Program-made: the position numbers and the translations under genes
Shown here: positions 34,471 to 42,674 of the stretch, in pieces
Numbering within the stretch: the first letter of the stretch is position 1
How the letters are laid out: every line of letters starts with the position of its first letter
NCBI GenBank assembly: GCA_018821535.1
Contig: JAHJLV010000053.1
Coordinates: 154,607 to 218,606, forward strand
Length of the DNA: 64,000 nucleotides
DNA from: Pseudomonadota bacterium
GTDB taxonomy: Bacteria > Desulfobacterota > Desulfobacteria > Desulfobacterales > Desulfobacteraceae
Reading direction: 5' to 3'
Notes under the pieces: generated by a model
Databases searched by the model: none
The model's input: only the letters and a program-made list of their open reading frames with translations
What the model was told of the DNA's origin: nothing

Positions 34471-35835
34471 TCAACTCAGATTGTACTGCAAAATTTTATT
34501 GTACAGGGAGCGCCGGGAGATGTTGAGCATGCTGCTGGTCCGGCTTCGATTGTTCCGGTTGAATTTGAGTGTTCTTGCGATCAGTTCTTTTTCAACTTCT
34601 GCCAGAGTCATTCCCACGTTGATTTGAATGGCTGTTTTTTCCGATTTAAAAAGACGGATGCGATCCGGTAAATGGCTGATCCTGAGAATATCCTCCGGTG
34701 CACAGATTACGGTGCGCTGTATGACATTTTTCAACTCGCGGATATTTCCGGGCCATGGATAGGCTTCAAGACAGCTCATGAAATCAGAAGAAACCCCCCG
34801 GACATTTTTTTTAAAATCATCTGAAGCGGTTTTGATAAAATGGTCTGACAACAGATTGATATCACCGTGGCGTTCCCTGAGCGGCGGCATCTCGATGCGA
34901 AGCACATCCAGCCGGTAATACAGATCTTCTCTGAAATTGCCTTTCCGGATTTCATCTTCCAGGTCTGCGTTGGTGGCGGCAATAACACGGACGTCTGATT
35001 GCATGCTTTTCAGAGACCCGATCCTGCAGAATTCACTGGTTTCCAGCAGCCGGAGGAGGCTCACCTGCATTTTCTGGTCAATGGTGGCGATTTCATCCAG
35101 AAAGACTGTGCCGCCTTCGGCCATTTCAAAAGCGCCTTTCCGGCGATGGACAGCGTTGGTAAAGGCGCCTTTTTCGTGTCCGAACAGTTCGCTGGCCACA
35201 AGATCCGGAGGCAGGGAGCCGATATGCACCGGGATGCATGCCATACGGCTTCGGTTGCTCAGTTCGTGGATGGCCTGTGCTGCAAGTTCCTTTCCTGTTC
35301 CGGTTTCGCCCATGAGCAGGACCGGTATGTCTGCGGCAGCAGCCTGGCGGATCTGGCGGTAGACCTGCAGAACAGCAGAAGACCGTCCTATCATGGTTTC
35401 AAATGTTGTTTTTTCATTTCCCGCCTGCAACAGCATATTGGTGCCCAGTTGCGGACTGGTTGCAATGGCAGTTTCAATCAGAAGTTTAAGCTCTTCCTGG
35501 CTGATGGGAAACGTGGAATAATGAAATGCACCGGCCTTTAACGCTGCATTGGCCAGCTTCAGCTGACCGGGTTCTGTAAAAAACAGAATTTGTGTCCGGG
35601 GGCATTTGGCTGAGACCAGTTCCAGGATTTCAATGGCGCTGTCCTGGCGGCCCTGGGTGACAGAGCTGGAAAAAAGCATCAGATCAAAGGCTTCCCGTTC
35701 GAAGCGGTCCACCACTTCATCCAGCGTTCTCTGGTATGAAAGCGAGATCTGTGTTTCATCAAAGATCTGTTTCAGGTGGGATGCAAGCTCCCGTCCTTTA
35801 TCAACGCAGATGATCCGGATTTTATCAATATGCAT
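34471..35835 (-). CDS. Sigma-54-dependent activator with degenerate receiver
   Basis: 454 residues: REC-like domain (1-125), AAA+ sigma-54 interaction domain (about 145-375) and a Fis-type HTH (about 410-454, EKELIARTLKFNRNNRSRTSSML). The receiver lacks the acidic pair (CVDKGRE) and has serines in place of the acceptor (LMLFSSSVTQGRQ), so it is not a normal phosphorylation target. Walker A GETGTGKE and the GTVFLDEIATI motif are present. The sigma-54 loop reads GAFTNA instead of GAFTGA. It is divergent from metK and the two methyltransferases, whose promoter region holds a -24/-12 element, so it is the likely activator of that operon. Confidence 0.9.
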   Translation of the reverse strand: MHIDKIRIICVDKGRELASHLKQIFDETQISLSYQRTLDEVVDRFEREAFDLMLFSSSVTQGRQDSAIEILELVSAKCPRTQILFFTEPGQLKLANAALKAGAFHYSTFPISQEELKLLIETAIATSPQLGTNMLLQAGNEKTTFETMIGRSSAVLQVYRQIRQAAAADIPVLLMGETGTGKELAAQAIHELSNRSRMACIPVHIGSLPPDLVASELFGHEKGAFTNAVHRRKGAFEMAEGGTVFLDEIATIDQKMQVSLLRLLETSEFCRIGSLKSMQSDVRVIAATNADLEDEIRKGNFREDLYYRLDVLRIEMPPLRERHGDINLLSDHFIKTASDDFKKNVRGVSSDFMSCLEAYPWPGNIRELKNVIQRTVICAPEDILRISHLPDRIRLFKSEKTAIQINVGMTLAEVEKELIARTLKFNRNNRSRTSSMLNISRRSLYNKILQYNLS

Positions 35836-36101
35836 TCCGTGCTCCTGTTTGTTCCTGTCGGCAGATATTTTCTTGTGTAAAAAAAATACACAGTATCAAA
35901 TAATGATAATATTTCCTGTAAAAAGGCGATACTATCAAATCTACAAGTGAAAAACAAATGAAACTTTCCCTTGACTTCATAAAATCGGCACGGAAAACAA
36001 GCAGAAACAGTATGTTTTGAGAAAAATTTGCACAGTAATGTTTGGTTTTCGTTAAAACTGGTGCGTTTTTGCCCAAACCCTTTCTGCAGACAGGTTGTGC
36101 A

Positions 36102-36296
36102 ATGAAAAAATACCTGTGCCGGGCTGTTAAAAAAAAAGAGGTTTTATGTGGTCACCCTTGCATCACCTGTCTTCTGGCGGTTCTTGCCCGGTGGTCTGAA
36201 AGCCATGGCATGGGGATTGCAAAACCGGAATATGAACATCTGTATGAACATCCGGTCATAGGCTGGATAATAATAACAAAAAAAGGGGAACTATGA
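36102..36296 (+). CDS. Doubtful small ORF before metK (64 aa)
   Basis: A 64-codon frame, cysteine-rich in the middle (CGHPCITC), whose TGA overlaps the metK ATG (ATGA). Codon use looks like that of its neighbours, and coupling to metK would be possible. Against it, the ribosome site is weak (CAGG, 8 bases away) and the frame spans the sigma-54-like promoter at 36206-36221. I do not recognise a family. Treat as tentative. Confidence 0.3.
   Translation: MKKYLCRAVKKKEVLCGHPCITCLLAVLARWSESHGMGIAKPEYEHLYEHPVIGWIIITKKGEL
36206..36221 (+). promoter_or_regulatory. Sigma-54 -24/-12 promoter of the metK operon
   Basis: TGGCATGGGGATTGCA matches TGGCACGNNNNTTGCW with one mismatch (T for C at position 6) and exact GG-to-GC spacing. 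Predicted start of transcription is near 36232, a leader of about 60 nt before the metK ATG. A divergent sigma-54 activator gene begins 370 bp upstream, the usual arrangement. Confidence 0.65.
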
Positions 36297-37483
36297 GTAA
36301 AATAATTAAAAACCATGTTTTTACAAGTGAATCTGTCAGTGAAGGGCACCCGGATAAAATATGTGACCAGGCGTCTGATGCTGTATTGGACGCCTGCCTG
36401 TCACTGGATCCTGAAAGTCGCGTGGCCTGTGAAACCGCCACAACCACAAACCTGTTGATGCAGATCGGAGAGATTACCTGCAATCAGTGGGATAAGATCG
36501 AACCTGAAGCCCTTGCCAGAAAAGTGATCCATGACATCGGATACAACCGCAGGGAGCTGGAGTTTTCCAGCCAGACCTTTGAGTATGCCTGTCATATCCA
36601 TCCGCAGTCCTGTGATATCAGTCAGGGGGTTACCGAAGGTGAAGGCCTCTACGAGGAGCAGGGCGCCGGGGATCAGGGCATGATGTTCGGTTATGCGACA
36701 AAATCAACGCCTGCACTGATGCCCGCGCCGATTTATTACAGCCACCAGTTGCTGGACCGCCTTCAGACCTTAAGAAAAACAGGACAGATTCATTATCTGC
36801 GGCCGGATGCCAAAACCCAGGTGTCGGTTCTGCATGAAAATGGTGTTCCGGTAAAAATCACCAGTGTGGTAATTTCCCATCAGACAGATGAGATGTCACT
36901 GGAAAAAATTCAGAGTGATCTCACTGAAGTGACAGTGGATTTTTTAAATCCCACCGGCCTGATTGATGACAGCACCCAATATTATATCAACCCCACCGGA
37001 AGATTTGTGATTGGCGGACCCCATGGCGATGCCGGACTGACAGGCAGAAAGATCATCGTGGATACCTATGGCGGCGTAGGCTGCCATGGCGGCGGAGCAT
37101 TCAGCGGAAAAGACCCGTCCAAGGTGGACCGGTCTGCAGCCTATTATGCCCGGTATGCGGCTAAAAATATCGTGGCAGCCGGTCTGGCAGACAAATGTGA
37201 GATTCAGGTGGCGTATGCCATTGGCATGCCCAGGCCCTTGAGTATTAATGTAGAAACCTTCGGCACAGGAAAAGTGGATGAGTCTGTTATCCAGGATATC
37301 CTGGAAAATGGTGAAATATTTGATTTCCGGCCGGCAGCGCTGATCAAAGATCTGGACCTGACCCGCCCGAAGGGATGGTGCTACCAGGATACGGCGGCTT
37401 TAGGACATTTTGGAAGGGATATTTTCCCCTGGGAGCGCACAGACCGTATTGATGCGCTGAAGCAGGCCACGGCGGTACATTAA
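36293..37483 (+). CDS. metK: S-adenosylmethionine synthase
   Basis: 396 residues, full length for MetK. Conserved parts are FTSESVSEGHPDK, the loop GAGDQGMMFGYA, GRFVIGGPHGDAGLTGRK and the phosphate-binding GGGAFSGKDPSKVDRS. It makes S-adenosylmethionine from methionine and ATP. AGGGG lies 5 bases before the ATG. It is followed by two methyltransferase genes 65 bp and 1 bp apart, so this copy may feed a dedicated methylation pathway and need not be the only SAM synthase of the cell. A sigma-54-type promoter upstream suggests conditional expression. Confidence 0.95.
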   Translation: MSKIIKNHVFTSESVSEGHPDKICDQASDAVLDACLSLDPESRVACETATTTNLLMQIGEITCNQWDKIEPEALARKVIHDIGYNRRELEFSSQTFEYACHIHPQSCDISQGVTEGEGLYEEQGAGDQGMMFGYATKSTPALMPAPIYYSHQLLDRLQTLRKTGQIHYLRPDAKTQVSVLHENGVPVKITSVVISHQTDEMSLEKIQSDLTEVTVDFLNPTGLIDDSTQYYINPTGRFVIGGPHGDAGLTGRKIIVDTYGGVGCHGGGAFSGKDPSKVDRSAAYYARYAAKNIVAAGLADKCEIQVAYAIGMPRPLSINVETFGTGKVDESVIQDILENGEIFDFRPAALIKDLDLTRPKGWCYQDTAALGHFGRDIFPWERTDRIDALKQATAVH

Positions 37484-37548
37484 TAGATATTAGAGAATAG
37501 ATATTTGAAGAGATTAAAAAAAATGACACATTCGCAAGGAGGAAACTT

Positions 37549-38187
37549 ATGACACAGACACCGGAATTATGGACAGCAACATATGATGCGGAAAATGACG
37601 AAGAACTGGCAGATGCTTACGGAAAATGGGCCAGCCTTTATGATCACGATACGACTGAAGTTATGGGGTATGTCGGACCACAGATTGCAGTGCAAATGCT
37701 GGATAAATATGTTGATTCAAAAGAATGCCGGATACTGGATGCAGGCTGCGGTACCGGTCTGGTCGGGGAGATCCTGAATGATCTGGGATATGCCCATGTT
37801 GATGCCATGGATTTTTCAGAAGATATGCTGATGGAAGCGCAGAAAAAAGAGGTCTATGACAGACTGCTTCACGAAGATCTGAATAAAGGGCTCAAGATTC
37901 CGGATAACAGCTACGATGCAACCATCTGTGTGGGAACGTTTACCTATGCCCATGTGGGACCGCATGCAATGGACGAGCTGATCCGGGTGACCCGGCCCGG
38001 GGGGCATATCTGTTTTACCATCCGGGATGGTGTGTATCAGGAAGACGGATATCGCAAAAAAATGATCGAAACCGAATTTGAAAAGCATTGGCAGCTTGAA
38101 GAACTCAAGGAAGCGGATTATCTGATCAAGGAGGGCGTGACTGCAAAATTCTGTACATATAAGGTTATGGAAAATAAAGGAGCATAA
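37549..38187 (+). CDS. Class I SAM-dependent methyltransferase (METTL27/WBSCR27-like), copy 1
   Basis: 212 residues. The SAM-binding motif I is ILDAGCGTGLVGE, followed by acidic DAMDFSEDML, the post-motif CVGTFTYAHVGP and RVTRPGGHICFTIRDG. The N-terminal AYGKWASLYDHD is typical of METTL27-like small-molecule or unassigned methyltransferases. The substrate is unknown. AAGGAGG precedes the ATG by 8 bases. It is a tandem paralog of the next gene (about half the residues identical by eye). Confidence 0.87.
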   Translation: MTQTPELWTATYDAENDEELADAYGKWASLYDHDTTEVMGYVGPQIAVQMLDKYVDSKECRILDAGCGTGLVGEILNDLGYAHVDAMDFSEDMLMEAQKKEVYDRLLHEDLNKGLKIPDNSYDATICVGTFTYAHVGPHAMDELIRVTRPGGHICFTIRDGVYQEDGYRKKMIETEFEKHWQLEELKEADYLIKEGVTAKFCTYKVMENKGA

Positions 38188-38188
38188 G

Positions 38189-38815
38189 ATGGTTTCTGAT
38201 AACAAGACACTGGATAAAGTATATACGGCCCAAAACAGTGAACAGCTTATGGATGCCTACAAAGACTGGGCCACCAAATATGATAGTGATACGGTTTGCG
38301 AATTTGGCTATGTCGCGCATATTGAAAGCGCTAAAGCACTGGACAAGGCTCTGGATGACAAAGAGTGCCGGATACTGGATGCAGGCTGCGGCACAGGGCT
38401 GGTTGCAGAGGAGCTTTCAAAACTGGGGTACACACAGATGGATGCCCTGGATTATTCAAAGGAAATGCTGGAAAAAGCTGCGGTCAAAAAATTGTATCAG
38501 GACTATATCCAGGCAGACCTGAATGCACCGCTGGATATGCCGGATGACTCATACGATGCTGTGGTCTGTACCGGAACATTTACATACGGGCATGTCAAAC
38601 CCCATGCCTTTAACGAACTGGTCCGGGTGTCAAAACCCGGCGGTATTGTCTGTTTTACGATCCGGGAAGGTGCATTTGAAGACTATGATTACCGGTCCCA
38701 GATGCTCAAAATAGAACAGGAAAACAATTGGGAACTGCTTGAAATGCAGGATACGGATTATCTTAAAAATGAAGGCGTGCGCTGTAAAATGTGCACGTAC
38801 CGTGTTACCAAATAA
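38189..38815 (+). CDS. Class I SAM-dependent methyltransferase (METTL27/WBSCR27-like), copy 2
   Basis: 208 residues with the same layout as copy 1: AYKDWATKYDSD, motif I ILDAGCGTGLVAE, DALDYSKEML, CTGTFTYGHVKP and RVSKPGGIVCFTIREG. It starts 1 bp after the previous stop, so it is translationally coupled. Differences cluster in the C-terminal third, where substrate specificity would lie, which fits two successive methylations or two related substrates. It closes the metK operon; a hairpin follows. Confidence 0.87.
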   Translation: MVSDNKTLDKVYTAQNSEQLMDAYKDWATKYDSDTVCEFGYVAHIESAKALDKALDDKECRILDAGCGTGLVAEELSKLGYTQMDALDYSKEMLEKAAVKKLYQDYIQADLNAPLDMPDDSYDAVVCTGTFTYGHVKPHAFNELVRVSKPGGIVCFTIREGAFEDYDYRSQMLKIEQENNWELLEMQDTDYLKNEGVRCKMCTYRVTK

Positions 38816-38838
38816 AAAAAATGTCTGAATCTCTGGAG

Positions 38839-38867
38839 CCCGGCCATCTCAAGCACAGATGGCCGGG
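38839..38867 (+). terminator. Hairpin terminator after the methyltransferase operon
   Basis: CCCGGCCATCT (38839-38849) pairs perfectly with AGATGGCCGGG (38857-38867), 11 bp with a 7-nt loop. The plus-strand T-tract is weak (TTGTGT). It lies between two convergent genes and may serve both. Confidence 0.65.
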
Positions 38868-38899
38868 TTGTGTCAGTAAACAGCAGTGTCTGATCTGGA

Positions 38900-40249
38900 T
38901 TATTTTTTTATCATTTCTGCAATCTGGAATGCAACTTCCAGGCTCTGCTCAGCATTTAACCGCGGATCACAGGTTGTATCATATCTGCTGTGCAGTTCTT
39001 CATCCACGATATTTCTGGCTCCGCCGAGGCATTCGGTTACATTTTTCCCGGTCATTTCAAGATGAATACCTCCGGGAATGGTGCCTTCAGCCCAGTGAAC
39101 TTCAAAAAACCGGGTGATTTCCTCCAGAATATCATTAAAGTCACGGGTCTTGTGCCCTGAATCCGCCGTATAGGTATTGGCATGCATGGGATCACAGCTC
39201 CAGACAATGTTGAACCCTTCCTTTTTGGTTTCCCGCAGCAAAGGAGTTAAAACCTTTTCGATATTCCGGGTTCCCAGGCGGGTGATCAGCGTCAGACGGC
39301 CAGCCTCGTTTTCCGGATTCAGTTTTTGTATCAGTTTTTTGACATCCTCAATATTACAGTCCGGCCCGATTTTAACGCCAATGGGATTGAGAACACCGCT
39401 TAAAAATTCCACGTGGGCACCGTCCACCTGCCGTGTTCTTTCTCCGATCCAGACCATGTGGGCTGAACAGTCATACCAGTCGCCGGTGGTTGAATCCACC
39501 CGGGTCAATGCCTGTTCATATCCCAGAAGCAAGGCTTCGTGGGAGGTAAAAAACTGGGTCTGGTTCACCTGGGGAATGTCTATGGGAATGCCAATGGTGT
39601 TCATGAATTTAATGGCCTGGTCAATCTGTTTTGCCAGCCGGTCATAGGAGCGGCCCATGGGGGATTTAATTACAAATTCCTGGTTCCAGGCCTGGACCCT
39701 GTGAAGCGCTGCAAACCCGCCCCTTGTAAATGCCCGCAGCAGATTCAGGGTGGCGGCAGACATATAATAGCCCTTGAGCATATATTTGGGGTTGGGGGTT
39801 CGGCCTTTTTTTGTGGGCTCGCTCTTGTTGACCATATCTCCCCGGTAGGACGGCAGTTCAACACCGTTCACGATTTCCGTATCAGATGACCGGGGTTTGG
39901 CAAACTGGCCGGCAATCCGACCAAGTTTGATGACAGGCTTGCCCCCGGCATATGTCATGACCACGGCCATCTGAAGCATGACTTTCAGGGTTTCCCGGAT
40001 ATTGGGAGCGGTAACTTCAGAAAAATTTTCTGAACAGTCCCCGCCCTGCAGTAAAAAGGCTTCTCCCCTTGATGCTTTGGCCAGCATGGCTTTAAGATCC
40101 CGTATTTCTCCTGCAAAAACCAGAGGGGGCAGCAGGGAAAGGTCATTTAAGACTTTATCCACTTCCTTGGGGTTCGGCCAGTTGGGCTGTTGAAGGGCAG
40201 GATAATTTTTCCAGCTTGTTTTTGTCCATTCTGTATGTGGTGTCTTCAT
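38900..40249 (-). CDS. Class II 3-deoxy-7-phosphoheptulonate (DAHP) synthase
   Basis: A 449-residue enzyme of the plant/Mycobacterium-type class II family, the first step of the shikimate pathway (PEP plus erythrose 4-phosphate). Visible motifs include FLLQGGDCSENF, the arginine loop IGRIAGQFAKPRS, IKIGPDC-like GVKIGPDCN, WSCDPMHANTYT and the late GGIHLEMTGKNVTECLGG. It is a single gene, opposite in direction to its neighbours. No regulatory ACT or chorismate-mutase domain is present. Confidence 0.94.
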   Translation of the reverse strand: MKTPHTEWTKTSWKNYPALQQPNWPNPKEVDKVLNDLSLLPPLVFAGEIRDLKAMLAKASRGEAFLLQGGDCSENFSEVTAPNIRETLKVMLQMAVVMTYAGGKPVIKLGRIAGQFAKPRSSDTEIVNGVELPSYRGDMVNKSEPTKKGRTPNPKYMLKGYYMSAATLNLLRAFTRGGFAALHRVQAWNQEFVIKSPMGRSYDRLAKQIDQAIKFMNTIGIPIDIPQVNQTQFFTSHEALLLGYEQALTRVDSTTGDWYDCSAHMVWIGERTRQVDGAHVEFLSGVLNPIGVKIGPDCNIEDVKKLIQKLNPENEAGRLTLITRLGTRNIEKVLTPLLRETKKEGFNIVWSCDPMHANTYTADSGHKTRDFNDILEEITRFFEVHWAEGTIPGGIHLEMTGKNVTECLGGARNIVDEELHSRYDTTCDPRLNAEQSLEVAFQIAEMIKK

Positions 40250-40385
40250 AATTTATTCGCATTTTCGTTAAAAGTTGACTATAATCTTTACCAGCCTATA
40301 TGTTTTAAGGCAAGGGGATATTAAAATCAGCAGGTTTTGATTTAATTCCACTGTTTCATGAATCAAAAAAAAGGCGGAACAAAAG

Positions 40386-41495
40386 ATGTTTTTAGGATTT
40401 GATGATATTGTCAAAGAGGCTAAAAAACTCCCGGTGGTCTCTTTAGCCGCGGCAACAGCGTATCATGAAAAAACTTCTTTTTTGACAGAATATGTGGATG
40501 AAACTTTGGCATCTCATCCGAAAATTCATGATCTGACCGGCCATAATCCATTGCAGGTCATGTATGATAATCACCGTCATCATGCGGCATTTATGGCAAC
40601 AGTGTTCAGCATAGCAAACTATGAACTGCTTGCCAGGACAGTCCCCTGGGTTTATCGCGCCTATTCGGCACATTCTTTTTCCTTTGATTATTTTCCGGTT
40701 GAATTAAAGGCATGGGTGGCGGCCATAGATAAATATATGGCAACGGATATGACCGCAGAAATCAAATCTGTCTATGCGTGGATGATAAAGCAACATGAAA
40801 ATATGATGTATCTGTCTCAAATTAAAAAGGAACACAAACTTCCTGTCCGGGAAGACTGGCTTGAAAAAAAGACTTCTTTTCTGGCAGCTGCCTTAGACGG
40901 TGATCATAGAAAATGTCTGGGTATTGCAAAAGAATTTGTATTGACCGGAAAAGATATTGAGCCTTTTTATCTGCAGATCATACAGCCGGTAATGTATGAA
41001 GTCGGCATGCTCTGGGAACAGGGAACTGTTTCAGTTGCCCAGGAGCACCTTGCTTCTGCCGTTGTGGGCCGTGTCATGGCATCCACCAGCATGGTGGATG
41101 TGGTTTGTGACAGGGTGATGCCAAAAGTTGTGATAACAGCTGCTCCCAACGAATATCATGAAATAGGGGCCTGGATGATTTCAGACATCCTTGAACATGA
41201 CGGATGGGATGTGAAATATCTTGGCGCCAACACCCCGGCAGACGATCTTTTGGAACTGTTAAAGTCTTTTAAACCCAAAGTGCTGGCAATGTCGGTGACA
41301 ATGCCGTTTAATATCCTGAAAGTAAAACAACTGATCGGTGTCATTAAAGCGGATGCAGAACTTAAAAAGATTCTGGTGGTTATCGGCGGGCGGACTTTTA
41401 ATGAAAATCCGGAATTGTGGCAGTCCACCGGTGCAGACTGTTTTGCTGCAAATATTCAGGAAATAAAAACACTGTTTGCCAAGATGGAAAAATAA
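40386..41495 (+). CDS. B12-binding sensor-like protein with Wx9EH motif
   Basis: 369 residues. The N-terminal ~160 residues are helical and unassigned. About 165-245 is a B12-binding helical cap with the sequence WEQGTVSVAQEH, which fits the Wx9EH signature of CarH/LitR B12 photoreceptors. The C-terminal Rossmann domain has the base-off-like site (NEYHEIGAWM, with Glu where many corrinoid proteins have Asp), ANTPADDL and VIGGRTFNENP. There is no MerR DNA-binding domain and no methyltransferase partner nearby. It is coupled by TAATG to a PAS protein, suggesting light, redox or B12 sensing. Single-protein corrinoid methyl transfer cannot be excluded. Confidence 0.82.
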   Translation: MFLGFDDIVKEAKKLPVVSLAAATAYHEKTSFLTEYVDETLASHPKIHDLTGHNPLQVMYDNHRHHAAFMATVFSIANYELLARTVPWVYRAYSAHSFSFDYFPVELKAWVAAIDKYMATDMTAEIKSVYAWMIKQHENMMYLSQIKKEHKLPVREDWLEKKTSFLAAALDGDHRKCLGIAKEFVLTGKDIEPFYLQIIQPVMYEVGMLWEQGTVSVAQEHLASAVVGRVMASTSMVDVVCDRVMPKVVITAAPNEYHEIGAWMISDILEHDGWDVKYLGANTPADDLLELLKSFKPKVLAMSVTMPFNILKVKQLIGVIKADAELKKILVVIGGRTFNENPELWQSTGADCFAANIQEIKTLFAKMEK

Positions 41496-42160
41496 TGGAT
41501 CAATTTAAACAAGAGATTTCCAGGTATGTCAGCAAATGTGAAGATTATTTTATTCATACCGATGCCCTTGCCGTTATTGTGCTGGATAAGAATATGAATA
41601 TCATAACACATAATCACTGTTTCGGCAGACTTGTCGGTTCCGGGAAAAGTATTGCCGGAGAATCAATGTATTCTTTTATGCTTCCGGAAAGTCATGAATC
41701 GTTAACCGCTTTAAATTCAGCAAAAGACCAGTCGGTCTGTCTGAATTTCAAGACCCGGGATGCTTCCATTATATCGTTGCAGTGTCATGTGGTTCACGTT
41801 GATGCCCAAAGACACCTGATTTTTGGTGTACATCTGATGCTTACAAATGAGCAGGCCCTTCAAAAGATGACCATCATGTCAAATGAAATGGCAAATCTGG
41901 CAAGGGATCTGTACAAAAAAAACAGGGAACTTAAAGATGCGCATGCAAAAATCAAAACATTGAGCGGCATTGTTCCCATTTGCATGCATTGCAAAGAAAT
42001 CAGGGATGATAAAGGATATTGGAACCAACTTGAAAAATACATCTCAGAACATTCAGAAGTGACGTTCAGTCATGGCCTTTGCGATAAATGTCTTGAAAAG
42101 TATTATCCCGGCCCGGGTGATATCCGAAATGAAGACCCAGGCGAAGATCACAATAGCTGA
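41495..42160 (+). CDS. PAS-domain protein with C-terminal Cys-rich signalling module
   Basis: 221 residues: PAS-like domain (about 18-125; ALAVIVLDKNMNIITHN), a short coiled coil (about 130-165), and the module IVPICMHCKEIRDDKGYWNQ...FSHGLCDKC, which occurs at the C-terminus of many deltaproteobacterial and cyanobacterial PAS proteins and carries four cysteines in two CxxC pairs that could bind metal. It has no kinase or DNA-binding domain. The start is the ATG at 41495 overlapping the stop of the B12-binding protein by one base, so the pair is probably one functional unit. Confidence 0.85.
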   Translation: MDQFKQEISRYVSKCEDYFIHTDALAVIVLDKNMNIITHNHCFGRLVGSGKSIAGESMYSFMLPESHESLTALNSAKDQSVCLNFKTRDASIISLQCHVVHVDAQRHLIFGVHLMLTNEQALQKMTIMSNEMANLARDLYKKNRELKDAHAKIKTLSGIVPICMHCKEIRDDKGYWNQLEKYISEHSEVTFSHGLCDKCLEKYYPGPGDIRNEDPGEDHNS

Positions 42161-42170
42161 TAATTTTTTT

Positions 42171-42198
42171 TTGGTGGCTTTGTGCAGGCAGTTATAAT
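42171..42198 (+). promoter_or_regulatory. Possible sigma-70 promoter
   Basis: TTGGTG (42171-42176) and TATAAT (42193-42198) are 16 bp apart, 55 bp before the PNPOx-like gene. The -10 is perfect; the -35 matches four of six. Confidence 0.42.
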
Positions 42199-42252
42199 AT
42201 GTTTTAACATGTTGCAGTATTTAATTATTTTTTAATACAAGGAGATCATATA

Positions 42253-42663
42253 ATGGCAAAAATGACCCCGAGAATGAAAGAGCTTTTTGAAAAAGTGGGC
42301 GCAGTCGCGCTTGGAACCTCAACCCTGGACGGCAGGCCGAATGTTGTGCCGGTGGGGGCAAAAAAAATCATTGATGATGAAACTGTTCTTATTTCTGATC
42401 AGTTTCTGAACAAAACCCTGGCCAATATGAAAGCAAATCCACAGGTAACACTGACCTACTGGGAAGGGCATGAAGGCTATCAGCTGAAAGGCTCTGTCAC
42501 CATTGAAACCCAGGGTAAACGATATGAAGAAACAGCCCAGTGGATTGAACAGCTCGGCGCAAAGGCCGGATTTCCGCTTAAATCCAAAGGGGCTGTTATT
42601 TTAAAGATAGAAGAGATCTATGGCGTTGCCCCGGGACCGGGTGCGGGGAAACAACTGGCGTAG
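42253..42663 (+). CDS. Pyridoxamine 5'-phosphate oxidase-like FMN-binding protein
   Basis: 136 residues with the split-barrel flavin fold: ALGTSTLDGRPNVVPVGAKK near the N-terminus, LISDQFLNKTLANMKANPQVTLTYW in the middle, and a C-terminal GAVILKIEEIYG. These small proteins bind FMN or F420 and reduce or protect small molecules; true pyridoxamine oxidase activity is unlikely without oxygen. AAGGAGA lies 8 bases upstream of the ATG. The kinase gene begins 11 bp after its stop. Confidence 0.88.
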   Translation: MAKMTPRMKELFEKVGAVALGTSTLDGRPNVVPVGAKKIIDDETVLISDQFLNKTLANMKANPQVTLTYWEGHEGYQLKGSVTIETQGKRYEETAQWIEQLGAKAGFPLKSKGAVILKIEEIYGVAPGPGAGKQLA

Positions 42664-42674
42664 ATTTTTTTTGT

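Noticed and set aside
35836..36292. SAM or SAH riboswitch before metK
   Set aside because: No known SAM/SAH aptamer core could be recognised; a sigma-54 promoter explains the region better.
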